Shown here piece after piece: positions 26,469-39,900 of a DNA stretch of 64,000 nucleotides. Position 1 is the first letter of the stretch, and each line of letters opens with the position of its first letter. Location: positions 103,136,301 through 103,200,300 of the forward strand of contig NC_133896.1 in assembly GCF_964199755.1 (NCBI RefSeq), in the 5' to 3' direction. The notes under the pieces are model-generated. The model saw only the letters and a list, made by a program, of their open reading frames with translations. It searched no databases and was not told the DNA's origin. Origin of the DNA: Larus michahellis (lineage: Eukaryota; Chordata; Aves; Charadriiformes; Laridae). A program made the translations under genes and the position numbers.

Positions 26469-27528
26469 AAAGACCACCTAACGCTCATCAGAGTTTTCCC
26501 CCCTGATATGATGGGAGCAGGTTATATTAGCATTGAGTGGGAGAGAAATGTGGGCTCTTGTTTACTGAGCTTTCCTCTTTTGTGTGTATGTGTCAAGTAT
26601 AGGAAAAAGAGAATTCAGAAAATGCGAGGAATTTTCGTGTCTCTCTTCTCCCTGCTTGTTTTTTAAGTCCCTGAGAGCAAGAAGCCGGTACCTTGGCAGG
26701 CTTTCCAGACTTCTATTCAGAATATAGTTACTCCATGACATATTTCACACTGGGTTTGATACCCAGGGAGGGGGTATTTTGGACTCCTGTTATCATCCTG
26801 CTGGATGGATCCTGAGTGGATTTGCTGGTGTTGGTAAAACTCCATTTGCTGTCCTGACTGTTCTGTTTCAACACGCCTTTAGCTGACCTGTGCTCTAGAG
26901 CGCTGTTAAACGTTGCAGGCATGCTAAAGGAAGGAAAACAATCTGCTGTTTAACTTGTAGTGCAGCACTTAAGCTCACTGGTGTGGCAGAAGGAGCAGTA
27001 GATGTGCTGTGGGTGGTGCTAAACTGGTTTAGAGAGAACTGGGAACAGCGTGAAGTGTGGAACTGCAAACTTTATATCATAGTAGGATGGATAAGTTAGC
27101 ATCTACCTGCTGGCAAACCTTTTTTTGTTGGGTGTATTAGAGCTTTGAAAGTGTTGTGGGTTACAGAAGGAGCACTTGGAAAGGGTTTGAGATGGAGCCA
27201 CAGTGTTGCCTTTGCCTTGCTCAAGGAGAAGGTCACCAGAGATGGTTAATAAAGCTTTAGCTGCTGAGCTCACTAAACATTCTTCCAGTTCAATGGCCTA
27301 TGCAGAATGGTGTGTTTAGTCAATGTTTAATTCCTAAGCAACAAATGGTGATTGTCAAACTAGAGGCACTTGTGGTGTTGACTGAAGCAATGGAGGCCAA
27401 GGATTAAAAAGGTCGTGCGGGGAGATCTCTTCTGTAGCCTCAAAGCTCTCTCCTCTAGGTAAGGTCCCTTCACAGCAGGAGAAAACGGGGAGAACTTCAT
27501 GCTGCCTTAAGGCCAAAAAAGGCTTTCC

Positions 27529-27563
27529 AAAACAAGGCCTTGTTTTAAAAAAAAAAAAAAAAA
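27529..27563. repeat. 18-bp palindrome followed by a 17-base A run
   Basis: AAAACAAGGCCTTGTTTT (27529-27546) is a perfect palindrome, directly followed by A17 at 27547-27563. The A run could be the tail of a small retrotransposed sequence or a simple repeat. I see no identifiable source. Confidence 0.8.
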
Positions 27564-30500
27564 GCTGTAGGGGAGGGGAAAAAACAAAAGGAGATGTCAG
27601 CTGTGGGATGATTGCAGGAAAGCAGGAAATCAGGGGGCCCTTGCCCTGGTGACAGGAGAGGAGCATGGAGCTGCTGCTTTGGTCCGCAGGGGTGGCAGGC
27701 TCTGGAGACCGGCAGCAGGAAGGGAAAGGTGCAGGAGATAACGCAGCAGCAGCTGCGGAGGAGGCTGAGGACTTGCCTGTACAGCGTGGATCTGGAGAGG
27801 AGACACAGAGAGCTGCAAACAGTGTCCCCACAGAGCAGAGGAGACCTGGGTGGGATGTCAGGTAGAAAATTCAAGAAGCTTTCTTGTTGGATGAGTTGGA
27901 AAAGAGAAAAGCCCCCCTCTTTCCTCTCAGCTGGGAATCTCTGACCCTGCCTCACCCTTCGCCAGGATCTGCCCGCTCCCAAATGGAGATAATACCTGCC
28001 CTTTTATCAAATACTGTGCTCCTAAAAAGCCACAGCCCTCGTGTCCGCACAAAGTGCAGACTTCAATGCATGTGCGATGCCTCCTGCAGAAGGTAACTCA
28101 AGGTTACCCCCACACGCGCTGGAGCACTTATCTCGTGTTGGACGACTCGGTACTGAAGAAGGACTGTCATGGCCAGGCCTGTGGGCTCTGAGCAGCTTCC
28201 AGGGCTGTTTATCCCCAAGCCTGGCCTGGTTTTGTCTGAAACTGCTTTTTCCAAGGACTCTGTTATCTCAGGCTTCGCGTGACGGGTGTGACACTCCCAC
28301 CTCTGATGAAACCAGCTCAAAGCATTCGCAGTTTACAAATCTGCTTATAAAGCTTGGCCCAGGCCAATGTGACTGGCTTGGCTGTTTTGGCAAAGAGGAT
28401 CGACAAGGGGAATCCCTTCTGCATAGGTGCTAGGAGGATCAGGGTGATTCATCCTTTGTTTTCCATGTTTTATACATCAACATGCATAACGGCAATTATG
28501 CTGTGCTTTCTTAATTCTGCCGGATAAAGTGCACTAGGATTTTGTGATAACACTCAGACAAAGAGCAAGTGCTGTTCAAACCACTGCGTCTTCCAGATTG
28601 TGACTCAGTATTTGGGATTGCTCTGTCTTAAAGGCAGATAGCGCTATTACCAATTTTTTTTTATTGGTAGGCTGTTACTGAGCCTGGGCATGTGTAATAC
28701 AGACCAGAGTTCTGATTCGTTTTTAGAAGATTAAGGCAAGACTGAGTAGATTATCTTTGATCTACCAAGACCTCCACTGCTTAAATACTAAGAGGGAGCA
28801 AGGCTGCAAGCTAATGGCAGGGCTTACTTGTGGCCAGGGCGCACTATGCCGTCCTTCCTAGATATTGACTCCAGCACTGATTTAGTGGGCACCAGGAATA
28901 AATTTTCACCCATGCAATTTCCAGCTGCAAGATAGGTTTAGTACTAAATTACTGATCTGTGAGGATTTCAGTCATGGCAATGATTTATTTTGCTGACAAG
29001 TTGGTGCTTTTGTAAGCATGTAGGGCAGCTCTGCAAAAGTCATCATTTATGAAGACTTTGGGTTTTTTTTTTTAAATTTCATACTGTTTACCTTGAGAAT
29101 GAAGAATGAAGGCTGTATAAAAATGGCATGTCCTATGAGCCATATTACTTTGCTCAGTGTATCAGCAGGAGCGAGCTGTTCCAGCAGCCAGGGTGCACAT
29201 TCCACAGCAATTAGAACAGTTTCGTGAGTAAATACTGCTCAGCAGCTGATAAAATGCCTTTCAGATGTCTTCGTAAAACAGATTTAGGTGACCAGCAAAG
29301 AACTACTTTCTTTAATCTTTGCAGTTGAATATGGAAATACTTATTTTGATTCTAACAACTTTCTCATTTAAAAAATGCTGTGAATTGAAAGTCGTTAATT
29401 TGTCTTGTTGGAATAGCTTGCAGCTGAGTCACCAGGAAAAGAAAAGGTGACAATCACAGATTCCCCACCCCTGTCTCCTTCCCCAGGGTCCCTGCCCTAT
29501 TGGAGCATAACCACACATTGAAATCATTTGATGCTTGGCTCAACTGAGAGGATGAAAACTTGTAGGGAGGAGAAACAAGTGGGAGGATGGAAACCATAAA
29601 AGGAGGATTTCCTCTGCCTATAAACTGGCATGTACGTAACTGCAATTCATATGAGCAGCTCCGCAGACTGAAGCATCCCTGTCTGCTGCTCAGGAGGACC
29701 ACGGCTGCAAGCTGCAGCACTTCTTCCCAAACTTCTTGGACCAGCAAACATCTTCAGTCCTCAGCTTTTCCCCAAGTTGTCCCTTGTCATAAAGCTTTGA
29801 ACTCCCAACCTCGCAACAGTGGTGTGGTCTCCAGGCCCTCTCACAGGCCCACCAGCTCTCTGTACTCCCTACCTGAGAGAACCCCTGACCCAGAGAACCC
29901 TTTGGGTACAAATGTAGGGAGTTGGCTATTATGTACTCCAAGCCTGAAGCTAAAGATTTTTTTTTCCATAAACATGCTTTCAGAAACTAAACAAAACAGT
30001 CTTTTGGATGTGGGTGGTTGTCTTTTTTTCTTTTGTCTCCCTGTTTCTCTGGTTTTCTTTCTTTCCTACCCTTGATACCTCTTGGCCAATGTTACTACTT
30101 TCTCTGGATTGATTCCTTTCTCCGCATTGCTGCTTTTGTGAAGGATGGATAGAAAACAATAGAGGGATAATTTTCTTTCAAACACGTTTGCCTCTGGAGA
30201 GTGTTGCTGTGGGGAGTTGCTTGAGAAGGCAGGCGGTGGGGAAGTTACCCAGGGCGCTTGCTGGGAGCTCCCAATGTAAGGGCGAAGGAGGCCAAGCATA
30301 CGAAGGCAGAGGAGCACAAGCCCTGTGAGCGCTGAGCATGGAGAGCGATAGGGAACGGAGGTGGGCCTTGAGCAAAGCTAGCTGAAGTTCAGCCTGGACA
30401 GTATGTGAAGCCAAACTCCAGATCTGTTTGTTTTGACTGGGTAACTCAAGACCTGCACTTGGACGCTGTGGTCCAGGCCCTGGCCCAGCACACAGAGCAT

Positions 30501-31170
30501 TACCCTGCCTGAGTATGGGGAAGTCATCAGATTTATCACTCTACATCCCAAGCCTGTCATACAAGCATGTCCTGAACTTCAAGCGCGCGTGTAGCCCTGC
30601 TCCCAGTGCAGCATTTGAAAATCTGTCTTCGCTCCAGTCCTTCATCCGGATGAAAAGAACAGGCTTTATAGAGAAGGTTTTAAGCATAAAGTTGCCTTTT
30701 GTTCTGCACTATATTGAAGCATGCAGGTAGAAAATGTACAGAGATCTATTTAATTTCATTCACTACAGCTAGCAGAAGTAGGACTGGCATTGGTTTGGAT
30801 TCTTGTGTTAGTCTTGTTCTGTTTTGTTGTGGTTTTCCTGGGGAGGGTTGTACGTGGTGTGATAGCATAAGAAATGTAAATCAAAGAACTGGGCTAGGCA
30901 GTTTTCTGTGGACATCCTGTGGGGCTGCTGATGGCACATATCTGCCAAGTTCCAGACATGACCAGCTATAGGAAGCTGCTGCTTCTTGTCCAAATGCTTT
31001 CCACCCCCTGCTTCCCCCTTCAAGCCTCCTTCCAGAACAGCAGGTTATGGTTGCACGTGGTGGAGCCTGGTTCTGCTGCAAACCTTGGCCAGCTCTGTCC
31101 TGCACCCAGAGCCTGATGAGATATCTGGGTAAGTCCAATTCACTTTTTCTCTCCCTGTCTCCCAAGTCTA

Positions 31171-31250
31171 TACATATATATGTGTGTGTATATATATATA
31201 CACACACATATATAAAAGACACAAATATATATATAAAAATATATATATAA
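31171..31250. repeat. TA/TG microsatellite with 40-bp perfect palindrome
   Basis: The tract mixes TA, TG and CA dinucleotides. Bases 31175-31214 form a perfect palindrome centred on 31194/31195, in which a (TG)4 block pairs with a (CA)4 block across a TA core. It is a classic cruciform-prone, length-unstable sequence. Confidence 0.95.
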
Positions 31251-31372
31251 ACTGTATTTTCACATGGCCTTTTTTAAAAAAACCTGATTTAGACTAAATA
31301 GCAAAACAACTGATGATTAGGTTATGAAGCCTTATTTATGGCATGGTTGTCTCCCTCAGCTTGACTCAGTTT

Positions 31373-31400
31373 AAAAAAACAAACAAACAAAACAACAACC
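31373..31400 (+). repeat. A-rich AAAC simple repeat
   Basis: A7 is followed by CAAACAAACAAAACAACAACC. It is a low-complexity tract and possibly a degraded poly(A) tail. Confidence 0.8.
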
Positions 31401-31998
31401 AAGTGCTTCAAGAATGAGGTGACTGTGGCTAAAGCTTTCCAACACATCTGGGGCCTTCAGTTCACAAGAAATGTCCTGGTTTTGGTTTGCTGTGAGTTGA
31501 AACCTAAACTAAATCATGAGCCTCCACCTTATTTCCACCCCTGAGCTCCACTACATTAGAGGCAAATGTACAAATTTTACCCACCTGATGTGAAGAGCTT
31601 TATAGGACCTCGCTCAGTTCTAAAACCTTGTGGAGAAGCAAGAGGAAGTTTCTATAGCTTTTACATTTCATTTCGAGCTGCAGTCAGAGCCTCCATAGCA
31701 TTTCCTTGCTCTGGCTTGGCAAGGGGAGCTGCCTTGGCCATCAGCCAGCTGGCAGAAGTGCAGTTTTCGGGCCTCCCCGTGGAGACCTGCTCTCTGCAGG
31801 TCAGCATCCCAGCCGCAGGCAGGAGGGTTGGGTCCTGGCCAATTTGGCATGCTATGTCCCTGCTGGGTGAGGATGCAGCAGGCCAAGACCCTAAACTCCC
31901 AGAAGCAGGCAGAGGGTCTGTATGACCCTTGGGACCTGGTGCTTCATACCAGCATTAGCTCAGAAGGAAGGAGGTGTCTCCGTCAAGCAGGACTGGAT

Positions 31999-32015
31999 GG
32001 GGGGGGGGGGGGGGG
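31999..32015 (+). repeat. 17-base G homopolymer
   Basis: An uninterrupted run of 17 G. It can form G-quadruplex structures and is prone to sequencing and replication length error. Confidence 0.95.
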
Positions 32016-34291
32016 ATTTCTATGTCTCTGTTTCCTAATCCTGCACTGAGTGGAACAGGGCTGAAATCTGCTGCAAAGTTAAGTCTGAGCCCTCCAACTC
32101 TCAAAGTGATATTCAGACTCATAGCTTTATTAAAACCATTACGGTAATTTTCACCTAGAGAGCGTTACAGTACTCTTCAAACTGTGAAGTGTTGTGGCTG
32201 AGGAAGACCCCAAAATCAGGCAGTGTTTAGACTCAGGCCTTTCTCTGTTAGGACAATTTTGACTAATTTAAAAAAAAAAATAATAAATCACCTGTCATAC
32301 TTCTTGAAAATCTATTAGTTCCTATGTAGTCCAAAACTCTCATGTTGGCATGACCAACAGAAGTCCTGCAAGTGGGCCCGCATGATGTTCAATATAACTT
32401 GCCCACAGAGGAAGAATTTCCGAATTCTTCTTATGTTGACTTACCCAAAGCTCGTGAGTTTGGATTAGAGTTTTCTCTTGAGTCTTTTAATCACTTGAAA
32501 CCTGGATGGTCCTGCTGCACCAACATAGCTGTTTAGTTCTTTGCTTTAGGCCACGGTCTTGGCTTCAGGTACAAAATGGTATGATGAGGTCTGCGGTTTT
32601 GGAGTCTGAACCCAATGACTCCGGAAAAACCTGGCCTATGCCCCTGGTGTCTTGTATGCTATGTGGCAAAAGGTATGTCTTTCTCCTTCTAAAACTTGTT
32701 GGTTTTCCGCTTTGCTAAATTTTATTTTGAATCATTTTCTGGGAAAGAGAACCTCTAAAGCTGTTCTTTTACCTTTAATTTGGGCAAGCAGGCTGAGTGC
32801 TGCTAATATGACAATGCTTAAAGGGATTAGTTAGCACATTAACAGTTTCAGTCGCTAATCTCCCGTAGAACATGGGTTTTTGGAAGTGAATAACAGCTCC
32901 TTTCTCCTAATGACCTTCAACTGCTTGTTCTGCATGGATACAGGGTATTTCCTCAATATCTGCATGAGACCAGCAAGCAGTGTGCTGAGATAACTCAAAT
33001 GGTATGGTGCTTCCACAAAAATTAGTAGTCAGCTGAGTGAGGTGCTGATTCAGCATTAGGTCACCTTATGGAAGACCTTACTGATGATGATTTAAATAAA
33101 GAAAATGCTTCATCATATGACCATGTCTCCATTTCTCAGGGAAGCCAGGAGAACCTTCAGCCACACAATGCCATTCACTTCTCATAACTCCTCGTTAAGT
33201 TCGAACAAGTAGCAAAAATAACTTTTTCTGAGTTTCTGCTTTCATTTCTAGCTTTTTGAGAAATTTATGCTTCTTCCACCCCCTTGAATGAAGATTTGGT
33301 CCAGGCGTTCATTGTCTCCACGGTGGTTTTCTTGTGCTTGTATGTAAAGCTAAGTAACTCCAGCATACACGTACTTCAGCTGGAATGGTAGGAAGATACT
33401 TTTCCGATGTCTCAGATGCTTGTAGTTTCAATGCGCATTCATAATAGGGGTCTTGATCTCCGGGTTCCCATGAAACAGCTGTATGCTTCTCAGATGTGTC
33501 AGGCTGTGAAACATAGAGTGCCGGAGGACAAGAGGTAATGTATTTGTGGTTGAAGAGGCACAGAGGGAAACCAAGTCAGAGTTCCTCCTTAGGAAATGTT
33601 TGCAAAGAAGATATTTCACATGCAGTCACAGAATATTCATCCCGTCTTTTCTCCTGTAAATGCCTAATAGTTTGTCCTGTTAAAGGGACAGACATTGCTG
33701 GCTACTCCTTCAGAAGGAAGGTAGTAAAGTTCAACAAGAGGCTAGAATTAAAATCCTCAGGGACATTCAGTGTGTTATATAGCCTACTGGATTCCCTCCT
33801 GTGTGTTTTAGAGTGCTTGCCTCTAATCTGGAGCATGTCCTTTCAGTATCTGTTGCCAAACCACACCATTTTTACTTTGGGTGAAGCTTTATCATTGTTT
33901 TCTTCAGTATCGCTTCCCATTGCTGCTCTCAGTCCTGGTCTCCCACCACTTCATCTCCTTAAAGCTCACTTGTGTTCCAAAATACTTTTTGGGAAGTTAA
34001 ATATTCAGGGCAAAATAATAAATAGATGGCCTTCCAGCATCCTCTGTTTAACAAAAGGTTAACAAATCCAGAAATAGCTCCTCAAAGCTGTGGGTGATTT
34101 CAGGCCAGGTTTGCATTTTTCAAATTCTTGCTTTACCTTATTTGGCCATGCAAAATGGGATCCAGCGGTCCCTGGGGACTCGGCTGTGCGGAGATGGGGC
34201 TTTGTTAAGATGAAAGTATGTGCTTTTTACTTTGGAGACACATGGCTAAATATGGGCTGTGTTAATAACGAATGCGTCTGTTTTCTGGCAG

Positions 34292-34388
34292 AGTTACAGA
34301 TTCCCAACGTCCCTCAAGTTAAAAAGGCAAACGCGCAGCAGCCCTTCAGCATCAAGCTCTGTGACTTTGACAGCGAGTGTATTGGAAG
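34292..34388 (+). other. Exon-like segment without known homology
   Basis: A 97-bp segment is bounded by gcgtctgttttctggcag and GAAG|gtgggg, a plausible acceptor and donor. It is open in one frame, reading LQIPNVPQVKKANAQQPF and so on to CIGR, which looks more protein-like than its surroundings. It lies in the 399-nt open frame ending at 34488. I recognise no family, and chance can produce such a segment in 64 kb. Confidence 0.15.
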
Positions 34389-36819
34389 GTGGGGGGGAGC
34401 GGAGGGATGTGCCAACACTGATGGTGATGAAGCTTGTTTTGATTTCGGTGAGAAGCAGTTTGGGTACGAGATAGCTAGCATTGTTTAAAATAACAACTTG
34501 AAATGAAACCAAGCAGGCCAGAGAATGAGAGTTGAGTAACTTTTGTGAGCTGAGACTGTATGTCATCTTTTTTTTTTTCTTTTATGCTATAGTTTTCCTT
34601 TTTTTCAGTTGTCTTTTTCCTGTGAACAACTATTCTCCATCTGAAAAATACAAGCAGACAAAACATAAGACAGCCAAATAATATGCATAGTTTTAGGGTT
34701 AAATATTGACTTAGGATCTGATATTGGTCAAGTGATACAGTTGATGTGTGCCTTGTAACAGGACAGGAGTGGTATCAGATTAAAGTATCAGATTGAAAAA
34801 CCTCCACTGGCTGTCCATCTTGTTTACCTATTCACAAGTGCTGGGACTAAAATGTTGCCCCTCGGTGCTTTGTTAGGTATGAAACCTGCTGATGCTTGGG
34901 CTGGGGTGAAGAGTGGACAATAATGGAGAAGAATAAATGTATTAAAGCACGTGTTGCATAAAGCATTAACTGTATAACCACTTCTTTAAATCTAACAACA
35001 AGGTTGGGGAATTCTTGCAGAAGCACAGGGAGGGTATGGCCAGAGGCTGTCAGGGAGCCAGAACAGATGTTAAGAAAAAGGTGTAGGTAGTGAAGCAGCT
35101 CCTACTGCTTGCTTGGGCACTGCTGATGGGTTGATAATAAGCTCAAGCCTCGTGCTAGTTAACAAAGAGATCTAGCTCCTCAGAAATAACTACAGGCCAA
35201 AATCCTTATAGATGGTTGTCTACTCACAAAAAAAAACCCAAACACCCACTTAGAAAAAACAGCAAAAGTTTAACTTTTCTATTAAGTGGGACTTTGGGTG
35301 AATCATGGAGGAAAGGCTGAGAGGGTAGGTCCCAGTGAGACTTTGATTAGGAACGCATTGCATCTTAAGCTCAGTTTCTTCACGAGCTTACTATGCAGGT
35401 GATGAAAACATGAAGAGCCTAAAATGCTTTTTTGGACATGCTGAAAACCAGACAGCCACAAAGCCACAAGAGCTTGCAGGCATGCCTGTGGCATGGTGCA
35501 TGTCAGTGCAGCTGCATCGTGAATAGAAGCAGATGAGGGGTCAGTCGCACCATGGATGCAACACCCTGTCTTCATATCTGCTTTTGAGAAAATAATTTTA
35601 AACTTGCCACAGTCTCCTCATGTGTTTATATATTACCACAGGGATTGTACAAATGTTTTGAGTAGAGGTGGTTGAAATTTTCTTGAGAAGCGACTTGCAG
35701 AAAAGGATTTTACTGAAACATAACAATTTCACATGAAAATAGAAAACTCTCCTGGACAGTTATTTTGGAGTTTTCTTGCTCTCTCTGTTCAAAATATTTT
35801 CCATGAAAAGAAGAGAAGGATTTTGAAGTTAAGGAGTCTTGCCTTCAGACTTCCTGTGAATATTTGTACTTTGTGGTGGGATGGAGGAGAATATTCATTC
35901 CCATAAGTGTTGTATGGATTAAAGTCTTGGCAGACCTTTGAACATGTGAAGTGTTACAAAACCTCTGTTATTTTTGATGTGAATGACATTCTCAGTCCTT
36001 TTTTTAAATGGTTTTGAAAGCCAGAGAGGTTCAAAAAAGCCAAGTGCTGGCATTCTTACTCTAACGCATTTGCATGTCCACGGGCAGCATAACTTTTTTT
36101 TGGCCACTGATTTTTTTATTTTTTTTTTTTCAGTGCCCAGGTTTGTACCTGAATATTTGTAGGAGTGAATGACTTCATTTGGAGTTGCAGGTGGTTCAGG
36201 ACTGTCTCAAGTTACACTTGAGGCCTCTCAGGCTCCACACCACGATTAAGGACTTTGTCCTGGAAGTTTTGCTGCAACTTTTCATCACAGTTGGTGCTGT
36301 TTTTACACCACTGTTGCATAACGATGAGCTGACATTAGGAGAAGGTGACTGCTGAGGACTGGTTTCACTTGGCTGTATGACCCTTATAACTTTGAAATGT
36401 GTGATGACCTGTTCAGGTGCCTGCTCTGGACTGAAGTCCTGAGGTGACTGGAGGAGGATTGAGTGAAGGACTGAGAGCTGAATGTAATCAAAGTCACCTT
36501 AAAATGGTGACTTGCTTTACTCCCTATGGCTATTACCCAAAGCTAGTGACTTTGACAACTTTTTCTGCATCATATCTACAGACAAGCTATAGGATTTTGA
36601 TAAGCTGTATCTTCTCATGCACTCAGAGACTGTCAGAAACTATATATCTGTGCAGCAGGCTTGTGGCTTTTCCCAGGGGAAAGACATGAGCAGGAGCCAG
36701 TCTATTCCTCTAGCTTGAGCCAAGTGTGCCGCAGAAATGAAACCGCTCCTGTGGCCCCTGTGGGCCTTTTAGTAAGCTTCAGTAATGTGGTTATCAGATT
36801 TCTGTAATACTAATGTTAT

Positions 36820-36927
36820 CGCTGCTCACGCTGCCTCAGTTTTGACTCCGAGCACCGCCCGCGTTCTCAGAGCATGGAGGTGGTTTGCGAGGCTTTCTCC
36901 GCGCTGGCTGGATGTGCCCACGTACCG
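36820..36927. promoter_or_regulatory. CpG-dense spot
   Basis: I count 11 CpG in these 108 bp, while flanking sequence has very few. It is too short to call a standard CpG island. It could be an unmethylated regulatory element or a small promoter, but no transcript structure is visible around it. Confidence 0.25.
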
Positions 36928-39900
36928 AGGTACATTGGGACAAGGCTGGGATTCATGCCTGAAATGCCTGGTGCATACCGACAAACCCACTCCCACTGCC
37001 TGTCTGTTTGGAGGAGGCACGGCCAGACCAAAGGGCCCTCGTGGCCTCCGATAAGTTAATTACTGGTAGCTTAAATGTTTATGGGATGGAATGTGCCTGC
37101 CGTTCAGCATCTGACCTGCACTGAGAAGCTGCCTTTGACACGTTGTTTTGTGGGTGAATGGTTTAAAGTGCCTGTGCAAACTCAGAAGTTGTTTGAATGA
37201 TGTGATGTCAGTGCTCCTTTATAACACTGAGGCTTCTTTACTGTCTGTTGTGAAATATCAATAAGCACAGCGCGTTGGAGCTGGGCACGTCAGCTCAGCA
37301 GGCACGAGGGTTCCTACCAAGCAGACGTGTAGCCCCCTCAAAGCTAGTGTTTTGTGTGTGTAATTGCGCTGCTGCTAATTATAAGGTAGTCATTGTTTAT
37401 AACCTCATCTACCCTTCTGACTTCCTCTTGGAAGGGCAGGCATGGCTCCATCTCCCCGAGGCAACCGGAGGCAACGTGCCGTGGCTGATGGTGGTTGGCC
37501 GCACCAGCCAAAGCGTGATGCTTGAGAGGGGAATATCTGAGTCGAGACCCAACACTTGCTCTTCAGATAGTCCAAACTGAGCATAGGACAGCGAGGAATG
37601 GCCCGTCGTGTGGAAGGGGGAGGCTTGCAGGACAAGCAGTAGCCTTAGGAATGAGATCTTGTCCAACATACAGGAAAAAAAACCTTATTCTGCAATAAAG
37701 TAGAATATGTACTCCAAGCAGAATAGTTAATTTGAAACAACTCCATGGATAATGAGTGTTAGATTCCTGACTCAGGGAATAGGGTTTTTTCAGGAAATAA
37801 GAAGAAAGAGGGGAAGCATGCTTTTCCTTTGGAAACAATGATGTGGGATTTGGATTATCAGATAGCAGCTGTATTCACGCAGACACACTAGCTGTCTGCC
37901 AAGACCATGCAGACAAGTTTAAGGATGAAATTGCATTGCTCCCAGCAAACACTGGTATCCACTGTGGGAAGCATCACTGATGGGCTTGGATGAGGCCCTT
38001 CCCATGTGGAAAGTTTCTCCAGCATTACAGCTCGACATGCTTGTGAAAGTTTTGATGAAAAGGTTTTCTGTAGGATAGCAAATGCAGTTTTAACAAAATT
38101 AAAACACTTCCTATGAAACTGTGGATCTTGGGGGGGGGAAAAATATCTGGCAAAAAATGGAGTGATTGGTTTCCTCTATTTGATTTTAGATTAATAAAAT
38201 TAGAATATCTCATTTTGAAATGAAACGTCTATACCTAATCCATCCTGTTTTGGGAAAGTGGTGTTTCATTTGGTTTGTTAGAGTGTATACTTAATGCAAA
38301 CTTTATCTCATATTTTAAGGTGTATTTGAAGGTGAAGAAAGAATGTTTGAGACAATGTTTCCCTTGACTAAAATCAGAGGCTTACACCTAAAAGAGACTT
38401 TTATTGGTCTTAACTTAGAATTGGGACTTTTTCAGCCTTTTATTCTTGTTAAGAGTGAATTATTCTTAAACATCACAATGTTTTTTGAGAACAGAACCTG
38501 ATACTTGACTGGCTTATCAACAATGAAGTGTTTAATTCAAGCATCTACCTAACTCCTAAAGAGCTTTCAGCGCATCAGTCTTTTAATTATTTCATTTAGG
38601 CGACTAACCTCTAAACTTTAAATAGCATCCCCCCTCCCCGGTCACAGCGTTTCGCCAAGAACTTATCGTACCATGGGGGAAGAAGGAACAGGCAGAGGAG
38701 ACATAACCAGCCCAATGTCACCCAGCACGTCCAAGCTTGGCTTGGTTTAGACTCCCAGGAAGACAAATACATGGTGCAGCACATGGTAAGCTATGCAGGA
38801 TCAACCCCCCTGTCTGTGTTAGTGACCACAGCGGGGCAGACGGGGACAGCTTTTTGTCAGGGTGAGTGTGCTAATGCTGGGGTGTCCTGGGCCCCTCGTT
38901 TGCCTCTGCTGGCTGGTGGATCCACCCGCTCTGCCATGTCTCTTGGGGCTGGTTGATGTGGTAGGCACAAAAGAGGGGGAGAGGGAAGGGGGTGGCTGTA
39001 ACCACTGAAACGCCACCTGTAGGAGACCCTACAGGTCTGTTTCTTGCCTTCTCCACTCTTCTATGAAAAATGGCATTTGGAATGGGTTGATAGTGACATT
39101 GTTGTTATTGCAGGGTGCCTGTGTACAGACCTCAGGGTGCAGCTCATGCTGGGGGGACCTGTTATTTTGGGCTTTGTGCACATCTTGCTGCTGAAAGCAC
39201 GGGGAGCAGCAACCTTAATGCAGAGCAGAGCCTCTTCCAGAGCTGATCTTCCAGGGCTGAACCTCAGGGGAGCAACGCAGGCATCTGCTAGAGGTGTTGC
39301 TGGGGAAGAGGGAGGAGTGTGAATAGGACTCTCCTTAATAGCTTCCTGCAACATGAGGCAACATACTCGAAAATTATCACTTTTGTGAACACCTCTTTGC
39401 TTGATATGCTCGTTGTCCTCAAACATAAGTAAGACAGTGAGGGCACCAGTGTTTGATTATGCTGTAGCGGTCTGGGAGGATATCACAGTCAGATGGAAAA
39501 CCCATGAGATGAAAAGATTCAAAGTGTGTTTTTGATGGGGAAATGAAGTGTGAGAGACAAAGCAGGAGTGGAAATGAGAAATCCCTGACCAGCATACCTT
39601 GCTTTAGAAGGAGTCAGTGGAGGCCCCCTCCCCAGCAGTGGGGCCACCAGCCTCCAGCAGATTGGAAAATGATTATGGACTGAGCATTAAGCAAAACACA
39701 GGGCCTGGGAAAGGGCATGTTCTTTGGTGGGGTTTGAGTAATTTCCCTCTGTCTATTCTTGTCTTGCATAAATATTCTAAACTGGCACCAGTCTGTAGCC
39801 ACTCGCAGCCAATGTTGCATATTTTACATGTGCCCGCTTTTTGTAAATGTGACTTAGAACTGCTTAGATCTGAAATTCAGGTTTAATTTTAAAACAGGAG

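Larger units (their letters stand above)
20472..31168. other. Non-coding stretch downstream of PLCXD2
   Basis: I see no gene here. Open frames of up to 170 codons occur on both strands (for example 25261-25773 minus, 27355-27831 minus, 29587-30075 plus), but none has a recognisable domain. The 27.4-28.4 kb part is GC-richer, which explains its cluster of overlapping frames. Small structures are listed separately: a hairpin at 26442-26468 and a palindrome plus A run at 27529-27563. Confidence 0.6.

Noticed and set aside
27355..28433. Cluster of GC-rich open frames on both strands.
   Set aside because: Low-complexity Ser/Pro/Leu composition and no family features; compositional effect.
31478..31520. 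TGTCCTGGTTTTGGTTTGC resembling the start of the solo LTR.
   Set aside because: Similarity stops after about a dozen bases and no LTR end or target duplication is found.
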